This document shows, one piece after another, positions 62,623 to 64,000 of a DNA stretch of 64,000 nucleotides. Under the pieces are notes generated by a model that was given only the letters and a program-made list of their open reading frames with translations, had not been told where the DNA came from and ran no database searches. The translations under genes and the position numbers were made by a program. This DNA comes from Spodoptera frugiperda. Lineage: Eukaryota; Arthropoda; Insecta; Lepidoptera; Noctuidae. The first letter of the stretch is position 1, and every line of letters begins with the position of its first letter. The stretch is from contig NC_064213.1 of assembly GCF_023101765.2 (NCBI RefSeq), positions 9,114,001 to 9,178,000 on the forward strand, in the 5' to 3' direction.

Positions 62623-62931
62623 TTTGAATTTAATATATGTACCAAAAATTTAAAATAAGTTTGTTATGTTAGTAAGATATAATATTTTTGTCCTTTACTC
62701 TATGTTGAATACCGTTTCAGTAAAATATAATCTCTATCCTAAATCTATTTTCTTATTTTTCAAATTATAATTATAACATTATAAAATTAAAAAAACAATA
62801 CATTAATTGACAAATGTTTACGTAAGCATGGGGGGAGGGGGTAAGAGCTTTGCTTACTTTTGCTGACAAGGGGGATGGGGGGGTAAATAATTGCAATAAA
62901 TCTGCTTACGTAATACTTGAACGGCCCCTAA

Positions 62932-64000
62932 TTGGCTATGAGAAAAACACTCTTTTCTGAGATCAATAGTCCAGTTATTTGGTAACAAAAAAGGGGGTTA
63001 CCTGGAAAGTTTTCCGGGAGTTTTGAATATAGGTTAATTCATAGTTTTGGGTATGCTCTTTTCGAATTTCAACTTTACCACCTCGTAGCCCCGCCGCTCG
63101 CGCCGCCATGTTGAAAAAATGGCGCCTAAAATGGTTTTTTGGGAATATCTCCTTTCCGACGCATTTCACGAAAAAAATATTTATGTACAAAATTAAACTA
63201 GAAAAAGTTTCCTACAATTTAAGTATTAATATTTTTTTTTTCATAAAATCAATAGTTTTTGGCGTACAAGCGAAATGACAATGCCAGAATCTCTATAGAG
63301 CTTTGCCCCACCAAAAAATATATTGTACAGGCATGCCAAATGTAGCATTCTATTGCTGCTCTATTAGTGATAACTAAAAACATGATTAAAAGCCTTTAGA
63401 GGTTGCGGTTTCTATATAAATCTAAGAACAAAATATTACATTTAGGTTAGGTACCAGTTTAGATTAATTGCAGTTATAATGGTAGAAATAATTAAATTAA
63501 GTGCTTTATATTATTACAATGCTATCATAGGGTGTTTAGCTATGAAAGGAAGGAATGTCATCACCAATATCACCTTTAGTAATCCTACTTTTAATTCATA
63601 GTCATAACGAAACAACAATGTAAACAGAACAGACAGAGCGAATGTCAAATAATGACTTTTTGGACATAACTGACACACGCACGCCAATGACGTTTCGTTA
63701 CATCTAATCACTAACGTTCAAACACGAAATAATAATTAGAATAATATGCATTCATTATAATATATATTATAAAAAAATAAATTAACTAACAGTATGTATT
63801 TATACCAAATTCATATTAAAATCCGTACACATTACATTAATAAATCTTTTTTTATTGAATGACTCTTTGTGTTCCTTGTGCAAGCGTACTAAGAAACGCG
63901 ATAAATACAGGAAATAGGCCTTAGGTTTTTTAAATTCTTTTTATTTTCTAATTTTTATCCGCAACTTTATCAGAATAATAATTAAGTAACCAAGGGTCTT
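62932..64000. other. AT-rich non-coding DNA
   Basis: No gene or recognisable repeat seen. A short GC-richer stretch at 63075-63125 (CCCCGCCGCTCGCGCCGCC) has no open frame of interest. Confidence 0.3.

Larger units (their letters stand above)
56666..62928 (+). mobile_element. 6.26-kb DNA transposon, GGGGCCGTTCAA ends, TAA target duplication (Zator-like candidate)
   Basis: Begins GGGGCCGTTCAA at 56666 and ends with its inverse at 62928; the terminal match runs about 26 bp with one difference (through TATTACGTAAGCA). Flanked by TAA at 56663-56665 and 62929-62931. Next to each tip is a G-run segment (GGGGGG, then CTTTGCTT words) that is in direct, not inverted, orientation at the two ends. Inside lie a transposase with intact open frames, a 31-bp hairpin near 56.9 kb, and secondary insertions in the intron. 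A 3-bp duplication with G-rich ends fits, from memory, the Zator superfamily; this assignment is tentative. Confidence 0.75.

Overview
The window looks like lepidopteran nuclear DNA, most likely a noctuid or related moth. It is AT-rich, with short intron-containing genes in a dense background of Helitron-type elements (A|TC...CTAG|T ends), tRNA-derived SINEs, R1-clade and RTE-like non-LTR fragments, hAT, pogo-like and foldback elements. This assignment rests on repeat character and protein resemblance only; no database was searched.

Left part (1-5.1 kb, minus strand). Two recognisable host genes. One is the start of a membrane-anchored gamma-glutamyltransferase (glutathione hydrolase), with two alternative first exons (4992-5104 and 4078-4235) that are both in phase with the shared exon 3676-3897. 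Its catalytic exons are not in the window. The other is an intact single-exon NUPR1-like stress protein gene (1495-1695). It lies on the same strand downstream, apparently inside a GGT intron, and a second coding-like ORF starts 22 nt after its stop codon.

Middle part (5-38 kb). I see no convincing host coding exon. It is AT-rich DNA peppered with transposon remains: several minus-strand Helitron-like elements, a hAT deletion derivative with striking CCGGATCC subterminal repeats (19.4-20.3 kb), a 5'-truncated R1-clade retrotransposon whose frame is broken inside the YADD box (21.2-24.5 kb), dispersed tails of that same LINE family, hairpin MITEs and SINEs. A GC-rich candidate promoter lies near 31.8 kb.

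Right-centre (38.5-54.5 kb). A four-member cluster of small single-pass membrane protein genes that I do not recognise as any named family. All have three coding exons with identical intron phases (2 then 1), one transmembrane helix ending in a GYxYC[YF][VI][DE] signature, and N-glycosylation sequons after it. One copy is on the minus strand (38.5-39.7 kb), head-to-head with a plus-strand copy (41.1-42.4 kb). Two more are products of a recent tandem segmental duplication (43.7-49.1 and 50.5-54.5 kb). The duplicates carry different later insertions, so each serves as the empty-site control for the other.

Right part (56.7-62.9 kb). A 6.26-kb apparently complete DNA transposon with GGGGCCGTTCAA ends and a TAA target duplication. 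It encodes a two- or multi-exon DDE-type transposase with a C2H2 finger. Its main intron has been colonised by a Helitron-like element carrying a roughly 750-bp TTTTA microsatellite, and by a 460-bp foldback element. The best candidates for something undescribed are the four-gene membrane family, the NUPR1-like dicistronic arrangement and this transposon.
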